From: Rhynchopus sp. YZ270_cl-10
Taxonomy: Eukaryota; Euglenozoa; Diplonemea; Diplonemida; Diplonemidae
DNA: 64,000 nucleotides
Assembly (NCBI GenBank): GCA_964035575.1
Contig: OZ037844.1
Coordinates: 1,328,501-1,392,500 of the forward strand
Reading direction: 5' to 3'
The notes below the pieces were generated by a model, which worked only from the letters and a program-made list of their open reading frames with translations, was not told where the DNA came from and did not search any database. The position numbers and the translations under genes are program-made. The first letter of the stretch is position 1; each line of letters opens with the position of its first letter. Below, piece after piece: positions 42,741 through 54,310 of this stretch.

Positions 42741-43639
42741 TAATAAGAATACAGCCGTCCTGATTGTGGCTCTTGAGTTGAAACATTGTCCTCTTTGAAA
42801 TCACCCTCCTTTTATTTGTGGTTTTTGTTTATATTTTTTTGGTTGTGTTATTACGTGCTCGCCATTTCCCCCTCACGAGGTGTGACCCAGATCGCAAAAG
42901 CAAAGCTTTGCACTGTTGAGCACAAGCAAAGACACAAAGCTTGGATCTGGTGAGTGCAGGTGGCTCCGTGCCAGACCACAGAGTTCCGCACTGTTCATGA
43001 TGCCTCTCAAGCAAAGCACCCAAAGTATTTATTGGGAGAACCAGTGCCTGCGTCCGCCGACGAACGGTGAGGCGTTTGCACTTTCAACTTCTCTTTTTTG
43101 ATGGTCAATACAATGCACATCAGCCATAGAAAGAAAGAGGGAAAAAGCTGTTCATTTGTGTTACATCCAAATCACCTCATTTCCCATAACCTTCTTTCAC
43201 CTCCATCCTCACCACCACCACGTATGCACTCCTGAACACTCTGAAAGTACTTACTACTCGCTTCTGTCTGGGAACAGTGATTGCAACTGGGCCCTTATTG
43301 CGGAACAGAACTCCAAGCACCACAGATATTTTCAGAAACGCCAACATAGTCATTGCATCGTTGCGGCTGTGTCGTTTTGCATTGTCTCTGGCTTGTCGTC
43401 GCAACCTCCATTGTGATGTCTCCCGTGAGCCTCGTGTCCTTCGTCTTAGAGGTTGGCGCCTCGAAGGGTCTCACGATGAACACCTTCTTGCCGGCGGCGG
43501 CCCCCACCGCAACCGTATGCATCAACTGCAGCGAGGTCTAGACCAGAAGGAGCAGACCTTTGCACATCCTATAGGCGGCACCCGGCTGTGCACAACACCC
43601 GCAGCACCAATGTCAAAGTCCTTCGACTTCCCCAAGAAG
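42741..43639. other. Spacer between ankyrin genes
   Basis: No clear gene. On the minus strand 43525-43380 reads MMHTVAVGAAAGKKVFIVRP then FEAPTSKTKDTRLTGDITME, which looks protein-like but has no recognised family or gene structure. Confidence 0.35.
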
Positions 43640-43795
43640 GCACGTGAAATGCACATTATGTCATGTACGTTCGTGTCATTGATGTGCACTTTGTCACGTG
43701 CTGAGAGTAGCATCCTTCTTTGTCCCTCCTCCCCACCTCACAACCCATGCAAAAAAAGGAAAACCACAACACACATTAACGAGAAGTTCAAAACC
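43640..43795 (+). promoter_or_regulatory. Conserved upstream region of ankyrin gene 2
   Basis: It shares with gene 3 GCACGTGAAATGCACAT or TCACGTGAAATGCACAT, then TTCGTGTCATTGATGTGCAC and TTTGTCACGTGCTGAGAGTA. Two CACGTG palindromes lie about 50 bp apart. The last 50 bases before the ATG match genes 1 and 3. Confidence 0.55.
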
Positions 43796-46435
43796 ATGTC
43801 GAAGCGACACACAGACAGCACACCTGACGAGAAGGAACCAAAGAGAAGAAAGCTTTCAGACTCGGTCTTGGTGGAGGCTGCCAGGAACGGCGACACGACT
43901 GCCGTGCGGGTGGGACTTGAGAAGCTCAGCCCAGACACAGACAGCAAAACGGTTGCCTTCGATGCTGTGCACGAGGCATGCAGAGGGAACCACGATGAAT
44001 GCCTCGCACTGCTTCTTCCGTATGTTGAGACAACGCAGATGGGCTTTGGGATGCTGCTGAGTGAGTGCATCCACGCAGACCACACTGCGTGCACGGAGGT
44101 CCTCTTGCAGCATTGGAAGTCAGTCTGCAGCAACGTTGCGTTTGTCCCACACGGACAGGAGGCAGACATCCAAAGTAAGAAACCTCGTCCCTGTCCAGCC
44201 ATGTGGGCGGACCCTGCAGTGTTTCAGGTGCTCATTGATGCAGGGGCAGACATCGAGACAAAGGATGAGAAGGGATTTTTACCTATTCTGTTGACAAGCC
44301 TTTCAGGCAAGATTGCAGTTGTGAAGATGTTGGTTGAAGCAGGTGCGGGAGTGTGTGTCACAGACAACGAAAGACGGACATGTCTTACCCTTGCGGCATG
44401 TTGTGGACACACTGAGACCGTGCGCTATCTTGTGGGTTTGAAGGTTGTGGATGTGAATCACACTGATAGCTACGGCCGCACTGCTTTGCACTGGGCAATA
44501 CAGGAAGGATATCGCGATGTGATGCAGGTGCTCATTGATGCAGGTGCGGGAGTGTGTGTCACAGACAACGAAAGCTACACGTGTCTCACCCTTGCGTCTG
44601 TTTATGGACACACCGAGATTGTGCGCTATCTTGTGGGTTTGAAGGAGATGGATGTGCATCACGCAGATAACAACGGCTGCACTGCGTTGCACTGGGCAGT
44701 GCAGGAGGGACCTCCCGATGTGGTGCAGGTGCTCATTGATGCAGGGGCAGACATGGAAGCGAAGGATAATAGAGGACGCTCTGCTCTTCTCAGGGCTAGC
44801 ATTGCAGGCAAGATCGCAGCTGTGAAGATGTTGGTCGAAGCAGGTGCGGGAGTGCGTTTCACAGACACCAAAGGAGCCACATGTTTTACCCTTGCGGCAA
44901 ACTTTGGCCACACCGAGACTGTGCGCTATCTTGTGGGTTTGAAGGATGTGGACGTGAATCACTCACAGAACAATGGACGCACTGCGTTGCACCACGTAAT
45001 CCACGAAGGACATCGCGATGTGATGCAGGTGCTCATTGATGCAGGGGCAGACATCGAGGCTAAGGATAAGAAGGGATTTTCACCTCTGCTCAGGGCAAGC
45101 ATTTTAGGAAAGTTCGCAATTGTGAAGATGTTGGTCGAAGCAGGTGCGGACGTGCGTGTCACAAACAACAGAGGAGACACGTGTCTTATCCTTGCGGCAA
45201 TCTCTGGACATACCGAGACTGTGCGCTACCTTGCGGGCTTGAAGGATGTGGATGTGAATCACGCACTGAACAACGGCCACACTGCGTTGCACTGGGCAGT
45301 GCACGAAGGACCTCCCGATGTGGTGCAGGTGCTCATTGATGCAGGTGCAGACATGGAGGCGAAGGATGATAGAGGACGTTCTGCTCTTCTCAGGGCTAGC
45401 ATTTCAGGCAAGATCGCAGCTGTGAAGATGTTGGTCGAAGCAGGTGCGGGAGTGCGTTTCACAGACACCAAAGGAGCCACATGTTTTACCCTTGCTGCAT
45501 TCTTTGGCCACACCGAGACTGTGCGCTATCTTGTAGGTTTGAAGGATGTGGACGTGAGTCACTCACAAAACAATGGACTCACTGCGTTGCACCACGTAGC
45601 ACACGAAGGACATCGCGATGTGACGCAGGTGCTCATTGATGCCGGGGCAGACATCGAGGCAAAGGATGGGCTGGGATTTTCACCTCTGCTCAGGGCAAGC
45701 ATTTTAGGAAAGTTCGCAATTGTGAAGATGTTGGTCGAAGCAGGTGCGGACGTGCGTGTCACAGACAACGAAGGAAACACGTGTCTTATCCTTGCGGAAA
45801 ACTCTGGACACATCGAGACTGTGCGCTACCTTGCGGGCTTGAAGGATGTGGACGTGAATCACGCAGTGAACAACGGCTGCACTGCGGTTCACTACGCAAC
45901 CAGTGTCGATGTGCTGCGGGTACTCGCCACTGCTGGAGCAGTCATTACGGCAAGACCAAACAACCCGAGTAGTTCGGCTCTTGTCACTAGCGAGAAAGGG
46001 AATAATACAGCAAAGGTGAAGACGTGGATCGAAGCAGTTGCGGTCGCCACAGACAGCGAAGGTGACACATCCCCCCCTTTTACGTCAGGTTCAGGACAGG
46101 ACAGCACGTCGCCACACACCTGCGAAATGGGAAGAGCTGAGCGCGAGTCTGCTTCTGCATCGGCAGTGGGGGCAGGTGAGAGTACGGCACGACTGCGTGA
46201 GGGGGGAGAGGAGGATGAAGACAACGAAGATACCGAGGAAGAGGATGAAGCTGCAGACGAAGAGGACGACACCTGCGAGGGCTATGAGCTGGTCAATGTG
46301 GACCGCCGCGGTGAGGGTGAGAGCGACGCAAGTCCAGAAGGAAGTGGAGGGAGCAGTGGTGGTGGTGATGAAGACTCTGATGGCGACAGCTTCGTGAATA
46401 TCTCCTCGATCCAATCGGGGTTGGTAGTTATTTAA
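43796..46435 (+). CDS. Ankyrin-repeat protein 2 with acidic tail (879 aa)
   Basis: The start at 43796 (MSKRHTDSTPDEKEPKRRKL) matches the sister genes; the frame is open further upstream but without similarity. The leader (residues 1-145) keeps the basic KRRK stretch. About 20 ankyrin repeats follow in the three-repeat, 100-residue module. A 600-bp segment is duplicated in tandem: 44751-45350 and 45351-45950 align at exactly 600 bp offset (for example GRSALLRASIAGKIAAVKML versus GRSALLRASISGKIAAVKML). The C-terminus (residues about 735-879) is different from genes 1 and 3: low-complexity, strongly acidic (EEDEDNEDTEEEDEAADEED), then Ser/Gly-rich. The tail may be a transcription- or chromatin-type acidic region, but that is inference. 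Confidence 0.85.
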   Translation: MSKRHTDSTPDEKEPKRRKLSDSVLVEAARNGDTTAVRVGLEKLSPDTDSKTVAFDAVHEACRGNHDECLALLLPYVETTQMGFGMLLSECIHADHTACTEVLLQHWKSVCSNVAFVPHGQEADIQSKKPRPCPAMWADPAVFQVLIDAGADIETKDEKGFLPILLTSLSGKIAVVKMLVEAGAGVCVTDNERRTCLTLAACCGHTETVRYLVGLKVVDVNHTDSYGRTALHWAIQEGYRDVMQVLIDAGAGVCVTDNESYTCLTLASVYGHTEIVRYLVGLKEMDVHHADNNGCTALHWAVQEGPPDVVQVLIDAGADMEAKDNRGRSALLRASIAGKIAAVKMLVEAGAGVRFTDTKGATCFTLAANFGHTETVRYLVGLKDVDVNHSQNNGRTALHHVIHEGHRDVMQVLIDAGADIEAKDKKGFSPLLRASILGKFAIVKMLVEAGADVRVTNNRGDTCLILAAISGHTETVRYLAGLKDVDVNHALNNGHTALHWAVHEGPPDVVQVLIDAGADMEAKDDRGRSALLRASISGKIAAVKMLVEAGAGVRFTDTKGATCFTLAAFFGHTETVRYLVGLKDVDVSHSQNNGLTALHHVAHEGHRDVTQVLIDAGADIEAKDGLGFSPLLRASILGKFAIVKMLVEAGADVRVTDNEGNTCLILAENSGHIETVRYLAGLKDVDVNHAVNNGCTAVHYATSVDVLRVLATAGAVITARPNNPSSSALVTSEKGNNTAKVKTWIEAVAVATDSEGDTSPPFTSGSGQDSTSPHTCEMGRAERESASASAVGAGESTARLREGGEEDEDNEDTEEEDEAADEEDDTCEGYELVNVDRRGEGESDASPEGSGGSSGGGDEDSDGDSFVNISSIQSGLVVI

Positions 46436-47703
46436 AAAATAGACTCCAAGGGGCTGGCGGGGTTTTGGTAAACTTAGGTCAAAAAACAGATTTACCCACG
46501 AAACCCACCCAAAACCCAATTCCAAGTGGGGGTTTTTTTTTACCTCGACATTATTTCATCTATCTTCTACTCGGACTTTTTGCTCGATTTTTCCTCCTGT
46601 GACCTCGGAAACGTCATTCTGAGTTCAAAGGAGCAAAAATCGAGCAAAAAGTCCGAGTGGAAGTTATCTCGTGTGCAAAATATTCAAAAGATGCCACCTT
46701 TTAGGAGGGGGTTTTTATGGACTGCGCCATGTGTAAAACAAAAGCCAGCTTCTCTTTTTTTCTCTCTCACCCCCCTTTTTTTTTCTCTCACACCCCCCTT
46801 TTTTTTTCTCTCTCACTGTCCATAAGTTGCTAGCTTAAAATCCCCCTTTTAAAAGTGATGCTAATATTCCTTAGTTTATAAGATGGACCTAAGCACGAGA
46901 GGCGTAGGTTCATCTTATTCACCTTGTTTTATTCCTTCAAAATAGTGCTGACCTTCCAGATGACCCAAAATTAGTATCTTTTTTTTTTCCCCCTATAGGA
47001 GTGCATGTATGCATGCTTTGTTTTTGTATCGTTTTCATTGTGTAGGTTTTGGTTGTAGTACAAAACAAATCAGGAACCTCGCCCTTTTTTGAAAGTGGCT
47101 AAGCACGAGAGTACCTAGGTTCACCTTGCCACCTGATTTTTCCTGAAATTTGATGGAGTTTGGTGGTATTTACCCCAAGCTCCATAACTCCCCCAAAATT
47201 TTCCTTTACCAATAAAATGTCCCTGGCTGACATGCGTTCGGAACAATGTGTGCGTTTCACCACAACCTCTCCCATAGGTTTTATCGTGTGATGAGTGTTA
47301 AGTTTCTATTTCTTTTTTCTTTGCGTTTCTAAACGATTTTTCTTTCCTTCTTGCCGTACCCCCAATTGCCACCAATCTCAATACTCTCCCCACCACCATA
47401 CCACTCTGTTATAAAGGGAGGTATGAGGTTTACAGTTTGCAGTTTTGTTTGCAGTCTTGACGAGACGTGTCAGAGTTTTACACTGTCCGTAAGTTGTTCC
47501 TTGCCCTTTTTTGATTGAGTGCCTACATCCATAGAGTCGTAGACATTTTTTTTTTTTTTTTTTGTTGGTGTTCATCCAGGGTATTAGGGTGAAAATCCAT
47601 TTTTTTTTTTTTTTGGGGGGGGGGGGTGCAAAAATATTTTTTGCACCCCCCGACTTTTCGTTTTTTTTTTTTTTTTTGGGTGCAAAAAAATTTTTTTGCA
47701 CCC
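46436..47703. other. Intergenic: hairpins, S4 repeats, poly(T) tracts
   Basis: A hairpin at 46569-46662 (ACTCGGACTTTTTGCTCGAT and inverse) shows the word TTTTTGCTCGATTTTT, also seen in P/Q elements. S4 copies are at 46886-46920 and 47098-47125. Palindromic TGCAAAAAWATTTTTTGCA blocks with G/C flanks are at 47620-47705. No gene seen. Confidence 0.45.
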
Positions 47704-47711
47704 CCTTGAGG

Positions 47712-48566
47712 CAGGGCTATTTCTAAAAACCTGTCCCTGTCCCTGATTTTTGGAAAATGAAAGTTGTCAAAAAATTTGCACGGGGCTTATATACAGGGCT
47801 GCCAAAACATTTGCACGTACTACAGTACTTACAGAGAGGGGGGGGATGGGCTTTCTGCTTGAAGAAAGTTGCCGATTTTTTTTGTGTCGGAAAGTTTTCT
47901 TCCAGATTGTGCAAGACACGGGGTTTTTGATATTTTCTGAAAAAACAGAGAGGGCGCACCAGGCCGCATGCCGGAGGTGCTATGAGGGAGTTTCTTAGAA
48001 AACTTGTTCTCTACACTAACATCACACTGGCACCGTACTCATTTTAACAAAAACCAAGAACTTGCCCAATTCTGCAAATTGACCCCACCACAGAACGGAC
48101 GGATTCCGGAAATGCAAATGCCGGTGTTTTCGCGCATTTTCATGTTTCAGCATCTGGGAGAGAAAATCTGGGTTGTGGGATTTACCTTGGCCCCTTTACC
48201 TTACACTCATTTTGACCAAAACCAAGAACTTGGCCATTTCTGCAAATTGACCCCACCACAGTGCGGACAGATTCCGGAAATGCCAATCGCAGTATGTTTT
48301 GGGGCTGAAAAATTTTCAGGGTAAAATTTTTTTGAGCAGCATTTTTTGGCCGAAAATGGGCCCCACGTATAAGCAACCGGGCTCATATTTTCAAAAATTT
48401 AAGTGGTCAAAAAATTGTCCAATTTTCGAGATTGACCCCACCACTGCACGGGTGGAGCCCAAAAATGCAAATAAGGACGTTTTTGGCACAAAATAAATCT
48501 GCCAAAAAATTTGTGTCCCGGATTGGATTTTGGACCCCCCGGACCCCATATTTAGAAATAGCCCTG
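47712..48566. mobile_element. Element L: hAT-like non-autonomous element (855 bp)
   Basis: The ends are CAGGGCTATTTCTAA and its exact inverse. CCTTGAGG is duplicated on both sides (47704-47711 and 48567-48574), the 8-bp size typical of hAT. The interior has three related units of about 170 bp around GACCCCACCACNG (48078, 48249, 48432). No transposase. Confidence 0.8.
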
Positions 48567-48574
48567 CCTTGAGG

Positions 48575-48840
48575 ACCCTGTTCATCAGGCTCTCCGCTAG
48601 GATTTCCGATTTTGAAAATGTTCTGTTGATGGTCCACGTGGTGGGGTACATGCTTGCGCCGCAGGCGCACGGTACGCAACTTTTTTTTTTTTTCAACGCC
48701 CGATTTTGACTTTTTTGGGACGTTTGAGCACTCACCTCTCCATATCTTCTTCTCCTGAGCTTTTTTGACAGGTAGAACGGGTCTGAACCACTCAGCAGAA
48801 CTTTTTTTTTTTTTTTTTCCCCCCCCCATTTTCAGGGTGT
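48575..48840 (-). repeat. Repeat N, copy 2 (inverted)
   Basis: Inverse of 35225-35515, including the hairpin-ACGGTACGC end at 48654-48680. Element L is inserted at its edge. Confidence 0.65.
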
Positions 48841-50019
48841 TTCCTAATTTGCTTCCGCTTCCGGGGATTTGGAAAAAATTGGCCAGGGAAAAAATTTGCG
48901 GGAAAAAATTAGGGACGTATTTAAAGTGCTTATTTTTTGGTGTTTTCCCGAAAAAAGTATGTTCGCTGTTCTGGTTAATCCATGATCTGCTCAGTATTTT
49001 TTGACCAACTCTTGGCATGGTGGAAAGATTTTTTGGCCCATCTTTCCAAAGAAGCAAGAATCGAAGGTTTTAGAAATAATTGCTACGTGTCAGATGGTGG
49101 CGCCCCCAAGCCGATTTTCAGGAAATCGGGAAAAAGTAGGTTTTTTTACGGGTTTTGCTTTTTCACCTCGCAAGTGAGTTAGATATCTTCCAAGTGGTAT
49201 TTTTCAAAAAAGTTTGGGCGCCGTTAAAAGATTTTTTTGCAAATCTATCAAATAACGCCATTTTCGAGTGAAAAAATGAGATGAGTTGTGCAGAAAACGA
49301 GATAAGGTTGTTTTGGGGGTGGTCTGCCAAAGTAGGAAAGTCACCACCGGCCAATAATTTTAGAAAAAAATATTTCTGGAACTGATTTCGCATTGCGTTG
49401 CATTCCGGCAGTTTCGCGCATTTAACGACGCCCAAAGTTTTCGAAAACGGACACTGTGAAGTCAATTTACTCACTTGACCCCCTAACATACCCTACTTTT
49501 TTCTACTATTCCCTAGTAAAAGTGCCATTTTTAGACATGTTGCCCGCCGAAATTTTGGAAAATATGAAAAATTGACCCAAAAAAATGCACTTTTGATAAC
49601 CCAAAAACTGAAAAACGACCCAAAAAAAAAAGTGCAGCAGTCTTCGGACAGGTGAGTAGCGACACCTCCCTTGCCAGCTGACAGAAGCCAAGTCGCAAAT
49701 GTTTTTATACGTTTGGTTTTGTGGTTTTGAGTTCTAAGAAAAGACAAGTAGACCATGGAAAACTGTTTGATAATAGCAACAGTGGCTTAATCTCTTTACA
49801 TCACGGAGGGTCTTGCACTGACGATGTCCCCCTCTGTTACGACCAATGTATGCAGTTAGGACTGAAACATGATGTACTGAAATTTTTGCCAACTACTTTA
49901 TTTTCTTCACGTGACCCCTTTTAACCCACCCCCTTACTCTAAAACTTTGAAGATGCAACTTTTGTGTATAAAACAGCACTTTGAATGCAAATCAACAAAT
50001 AAAAGCTACTTTCTAGGGT
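48841..50019. other. Intergenic with degraded P-like units
   Basis: Segments such as AAAGATTTTTTGGCCCATCT then TTCCAAAGAAGCAAGAATCG (49023) resemble the repeat unit of element P. No coding region recognised. Confidence 0.4.
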
Positions 50020-50118
50020 TGAGGATGGCCTCCGTCCATACCGATTAAGTACAAAGCCTTAGGGCGACATTGTGTACAGATCCTACCTCGGTAGGTGATT
50101 GTCGATACAACAAAAAAC
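50020..50118 (+). repeat. S5 short repeat, copy b
   Basis: GGATGGCCTCCGTCCATACC, GCCTTAGGGCGACATTGTGT, GGTAGGTGATTGTCGATACA and an A-run. Closest to the copy at 16985. Confidence 0.6.
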
Positions 50119-50365
50119 CCACCTCTTCCCTCCCACGGTTAACACCACCTAGTCTAAACTCCTCGATTTTTTTTTTATTGGATTCCTTTTTGTGCAAATC
50201 TATCAATTGCGTCGGTTTACGGGTCCGGGAAAAAATTATGATCAACTTCCACAGCTTCGTGCACCCACTCTGAAAAACATTTTTTTTCAGAGTGGGGCCC
50301 CAGTCTCCCTCAAAAATTTCAAAGGTAAAAAAATCTTGCTTCTTTAGATTCATGGATTACAAAAG

Positions 50366-50700
50366 ATCTTAATTAAGATATGAGCGAAAAACACCGTTTT
50401 TTTAAGATCTTAGTGTTTTCTTAAAATTAAGTAAGATCTTAGTGTTTTGTGTTGAATATCTTAGTTTTTTTTTGTTAAGATCTTAGTTTCCACCAAAAAA
50501 AACTAAGATCTTAAAAACAAAACTAAGATCTTAAAAATAAAGTGGCTACGATCTTAGAAAAAAAAACTAAGATCTTAGAAAAAAAACTAAGATCTTAGTT
50601 TTTTGGTGTTTTTTTCCACTAAGATCTTAGTGGAAAAAAAAAAACTAAGAAGATATCAAAACCCCGCTCAAAAAAAATTTCCTCTTACTAAGATCTTTTG
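50366..50700. repeat. Array of the palindrome CTAAGATCTTAG
   Basis: At least ten copies of AAGATCTTA, most extended to ACTAAGATCTTAGT, are spaced 8-40 bp by A/T-rich sequence. The word is self-complementary, so a symmetrical (dimeric) binding site or a foldback arm is possible. No TIR boundary was identified. Confidence 0.75.
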
Positions 50701-51298
50701 TTTTCCATGTAGATTCAGATGATAAAAAATCTTTCAATTCCGCCCCTCGACTTTGGTTTTTGTTCATGTGGGGCCACATTACCTACCTTCCTCTGTGAGG
50801 ACCACGATTTTTTACCTTAAAGTCGGCCCACCTTGGTCCCCAAAGGTGTCTTTTCACCGTCCCTCCCCTCCTGCTTTCTGCAAAGCAAAAAGCAAAAATA
50901 GCAAATAGGGCAACAGCATTGGAGTGCACCATTAGTAAGCAATGTCATTTCAATGATGAACAGGTGAGTGACGACACCTCCCCTTTTTTTTGCCAATTGT
51001 GTGCACGTTTAGGAAGGCATTGCCGACTCCATTTTCTTGGAGCTTCCAGGACCGTACATGCTCCGTTCCCTAAAAGGAATGGGAAAAAAGTTTTCAAAAA
51101 AAAAAAAAAAAAAAAAAAAACAACAACCAACGTAGACCGCGAATGGAGGTAAGCTGGCGGAGGGTGGACGTGGAGTGGATATATTTTGTTGCTACGCGTG
51201 ATTTTTCCAAGTTTTCAAAAAAAATTATAGTGGAGTTCATCCTCGGGTGTCTACACTAATACAACCAAGTTTTCAAAAAAAAAAAAAAAAGGGGGGGG
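50701..51298. other. Intergenic: poly(A) tract and S3 copy d
   Basis: Contains a 27-bp A-run near 51094-51120 and an S3 repeat at 51228-51290 ending in poly(A), right beside element M. No gene seen. Confidence 0.45.
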
Positions 51299-51306
51299 AA
51301 CGAATC

Positions 51307-53989
51307 CAGGGTAGATCCTTAGCGAAAGTGAAAATAAGGATTCGAGATTTTTTATTTTTTTTTCCTTTTTTTTTTTCCTTTTTTCTCTGGCCCATTTTTT
51401 TGGTTACCTACTAATTTCCAGCCACAGAGTGGCACCACCACGGTCCGCAATCGATCCGGAAAGTCAAAATAAGGGGGAAACCAGGGGTGTCGCTAATTTT
51501 GGGGAAAATTTTGAAAAATCTGAAATCGGGGTGCAATTTTTTTTTTTTACGTGGGGATTTTTTTTCCATTACCAGGGGGCGAAAAAACAGTGTTTTGTGG
51601 CATTTCCGAGCCAATCCCAGGCTGTGGTGGGGGATATACGGAAAAATGGACAAACTTTTAGTGACTTAAATTTTCACAAAATATGAACCCATACTCTTAA
51701 ACATGGGTCATTTTCAGGTCTGAAAACCCAAATTCAGATGAAATTGTGGTGTTTTTGACATTACTGAGAACAGTAGGTAGCGCCGCAGGCGCACGGTACC
51801 CAACTTTTGTCTTTTTCTTTTTCCCTTTTCTCTGCGTTCTTTTGATTGTGCGAGCCGATTGCTCTCCACGGTGGGGTCACATGTGTGCGCTAAAATACGC
51901 CAAAGTACCCTTACTATGAAGTATGAGATTCTCTGGTTTTAGCAAGGAAACCCTTGCAAGCATGTTCCCAGATCACGAAAAAAGGGGAGGCGTTTTTGTT
52001 GATTGCATCGTCCGATGCGGTGCAATTGCAGAAAGTGATGGGGTCATTTTGGAAAAATGGACGAGTTTTCGGTATTTAAGTTTTGACCATTTTTTTATTC
52101 CTGTGCACTTTTCGAGACTGCCAATTCTCGTAAACAAGGGTCATGTTCAAGTCTGAAAACACAGCTTCAGATGAAATTGTGGTGTTCTTGACTGAGAACG
52201 GTAGCGCCGCAGGCGCACGGTACCCAGCTTTTGTCTTTTTGTCTTTTCCTTTTTCTCTGCGTTCTTTTGATTGCGCGAGCCGATTGCTCTCCACGGTGGG
52301 GTCACATGTGTGCGCAAAACCACGCTATGGTACCTTTACTAAGGAAACCCTGGTCTGCAAAAAAAAAGGGTAAGGCAGGGTAAGGAAATCCCACCCAAAA
52401 AAATAAATCTTCGCGGGGTGAGGGCGGCACCTGGTGATTTTCCCTGACCCCCAAAAACCTCGTTTTTGGAACGTTCTGACACAACCGAGTTCACGGTGGC
52501 CTCTCACTTAAAAAAAGAACAAGTTGTTAACACATTAAACCCACCCTGTATTAGGTGCAAATTTTTTTTTTCCTACACAGATTTTACTAGGGGTGCAAAT
52601 TTTTTTTTTGGTTTTGAAAAAGTCGGGACCCTGGACCCGAATTAGCGACACCCCTGGGGGAAACCAAAAGGAAAAAAAATAAAAGTTCGCTACCGTTTTT
52701 TTGGCTGGCCTTCGGCCCGCCAATGCCCCTTTAATATTTGTCTTCACTTCATAAGACAAGGACCAATGAGTGTCAATTCTCAGTGTCACCTTGCATAAGA
52801 CAATTTTGAAGCATAACCTTGAAGAACACAATTACTATGTCCGCAAACCCGCAAAGCGGACCATTGTAAAAGGGGTGGTGCTGAGGGTGGAGGTTTCGAA
52901 GAAGTGCGGGTGTGTTAAAGGTCGGGTATGGGTCACCTGTACGGAGTATGAGATCCAATAATAAAGACTTCAACCGGACCAAGGCAGAAACACAACACTG
53001 TTCGGCCAAAATCCAAAAACCCATAGGGCCCCAGTATTGTTGTCGAAAATCCCCACTTAATTTTTGATGGGATTTTGAACTTTGCCCAAAAACTGCGAAA
53101 AAAAAATTTCCGCTCGCTGCGCTCGCGGAGGTTCACCCAATGCGGTCTCGCCTACCCAAACTGCTGGTGCATCGGCACTACCTATTTAATTTTGAAAATT
53201 TTCTTGCTAATGCCGGGTACTACCACTTTTTTTCAGAATATTTCTAGAAAGTATTCCCCTTGTCAGAGGGCGCAGTGTCCGACAAGGGTCACTGCCGGAA
53301 TGCGATTTAATTGGTCAAACGCCGAAGGAAAAGGAAGCATGCGAAAGAAAAAAAGTAGCGTACCGTGCCTGCGGCGCAAGATTGCAACCCACCCTTCCCA
53401 TGACTAGTTTTGGCAGTAAAAATGTGCAATTTTGAGCGCAATTTTTAGAAATGTTGCGTACCGTGGCTTCGCTTGGGTGCCACGACCGCCGTTTCTTTTT
53501 GTAAATATACTGAGGTCACTGCGTGTGCCTGGTGCAAATATCAATGCAGTGCCGAACTCCGCAGTAGGATAACCGAGGAATTCTCACATTCCGCTGGAGG
53601 CCCTAACGAGCTGGGTTGGGCTCGACCGAGTTTCAGCGAAAACCCCCAAAACCTATATTATCCCCTGGGGTTTAGTTCTACGACAGATGAGATGTGTAAA
53701 AAAACACCACAATTCTGCCTCAGTACAGTACCAACCTGCTTGTTGGATTTTTTTTAGATCGTCACTCAATTTTCCCGCTCGCTGCGCTCGCGGAGGTACA
53801 CCTTATATATTTTTTTTCGCTCGCTTCGCTCGCGGACAAACCATCAACACCCCATGATTTCCCAAAAACCTGAAAGTTAGCGTCAGGCCTGCGCCGAAAA
53901 ATTTCAAAAACGGGAGAGAAAAAAAAGGAAAAAAACGAAAATAAATCTGGGATTTTTAGCGTTTTTAGCGAAAATAAGGATCTACCCTG
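51307..53989. mobile_element. Element M: hAT-like element (2.68 kb)
   Basis: The ends are CAGGGTAGATCCTTA and the inverse TAAGGATCTACCCTG. AACGAATC is duplicated on both sides (51299-51306, 53990-53997), 8 bp as in hAT. The inside holds a diverged direct duplication (51640-51955 and 52055-52345, sharing GATTGCTCTCCACGGTGGGG), four hairpin-ACGGTACGC ends, and GCTCGCTKCGCTCGCGG motifs (53111, 53781, 53819). No long transposase frame; non-autonomous. Confidence 0.75.
53354..53475 (-). repeat. Paired hairpin-ACGGTACGC module, copy 3 (inverted)
   Basis: The reverse complement starts GCGAAGCCACGGTACGCAAC and ends CTTGCGCCGCAGGCACGGTA then CGCTAC. The middle matches copies 1 and 4 (AAAATTGC, GGGTGGGTTGCAATC). 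Confidence 0.7.
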
Positions 53990-54160
53990 AACGAATCTGC
54001 TTTGTCAGGATTGAGAGTTTGCCAGAAATTTGCTTATGTAACACACCCTCAAGTGCTCGATGCTTACGGAACTGTCGTTATGCATTGTCAACCTCGCTGT
54101 GCATGTGGCAGCTACCTCACACCTTTATTGTTTGTGACAGCAACCCACAGTAAGAAGTCA

Positions 54161-54310
54161 CGTGAAATGCACATCATATCATGTAGATTCGTGTCATTGA
54201 TGTGCACTTTGTCACGTGCTGAGAGTAGCATCCTTCTTTGTCTTCCCCACCTCACAACCCATGCATAAAAAAGGAAAACTACAACACACATTAACGAGAA
54301 GTTCAAAACC
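54161..54310 (+). promoter_or_regulatory. Conserved upstream region of ankyrin gene 3
   Basis: Same blocks as upstream of gene 2: TCACGTGAAATGCACATCAT, TTCGTGTCATTGATGTGCAC, TTTGTCACGTGCTGAGAGTA, then the AT-rich leader ending AGAAGTTCAAAACC before the ATG. The conserved block begins within about 170 bp of element M. Confidence 0.55.

Noticed and set aside
43277-43795. Upstream extension of ankyrin gene 2 (173 extra residues)
   Set aside because: The extension has no ankyrin or leader similarity, covers the conserved upstream block, and is absent from genes 1 and 3; the ATG at 43796 is the shared start.
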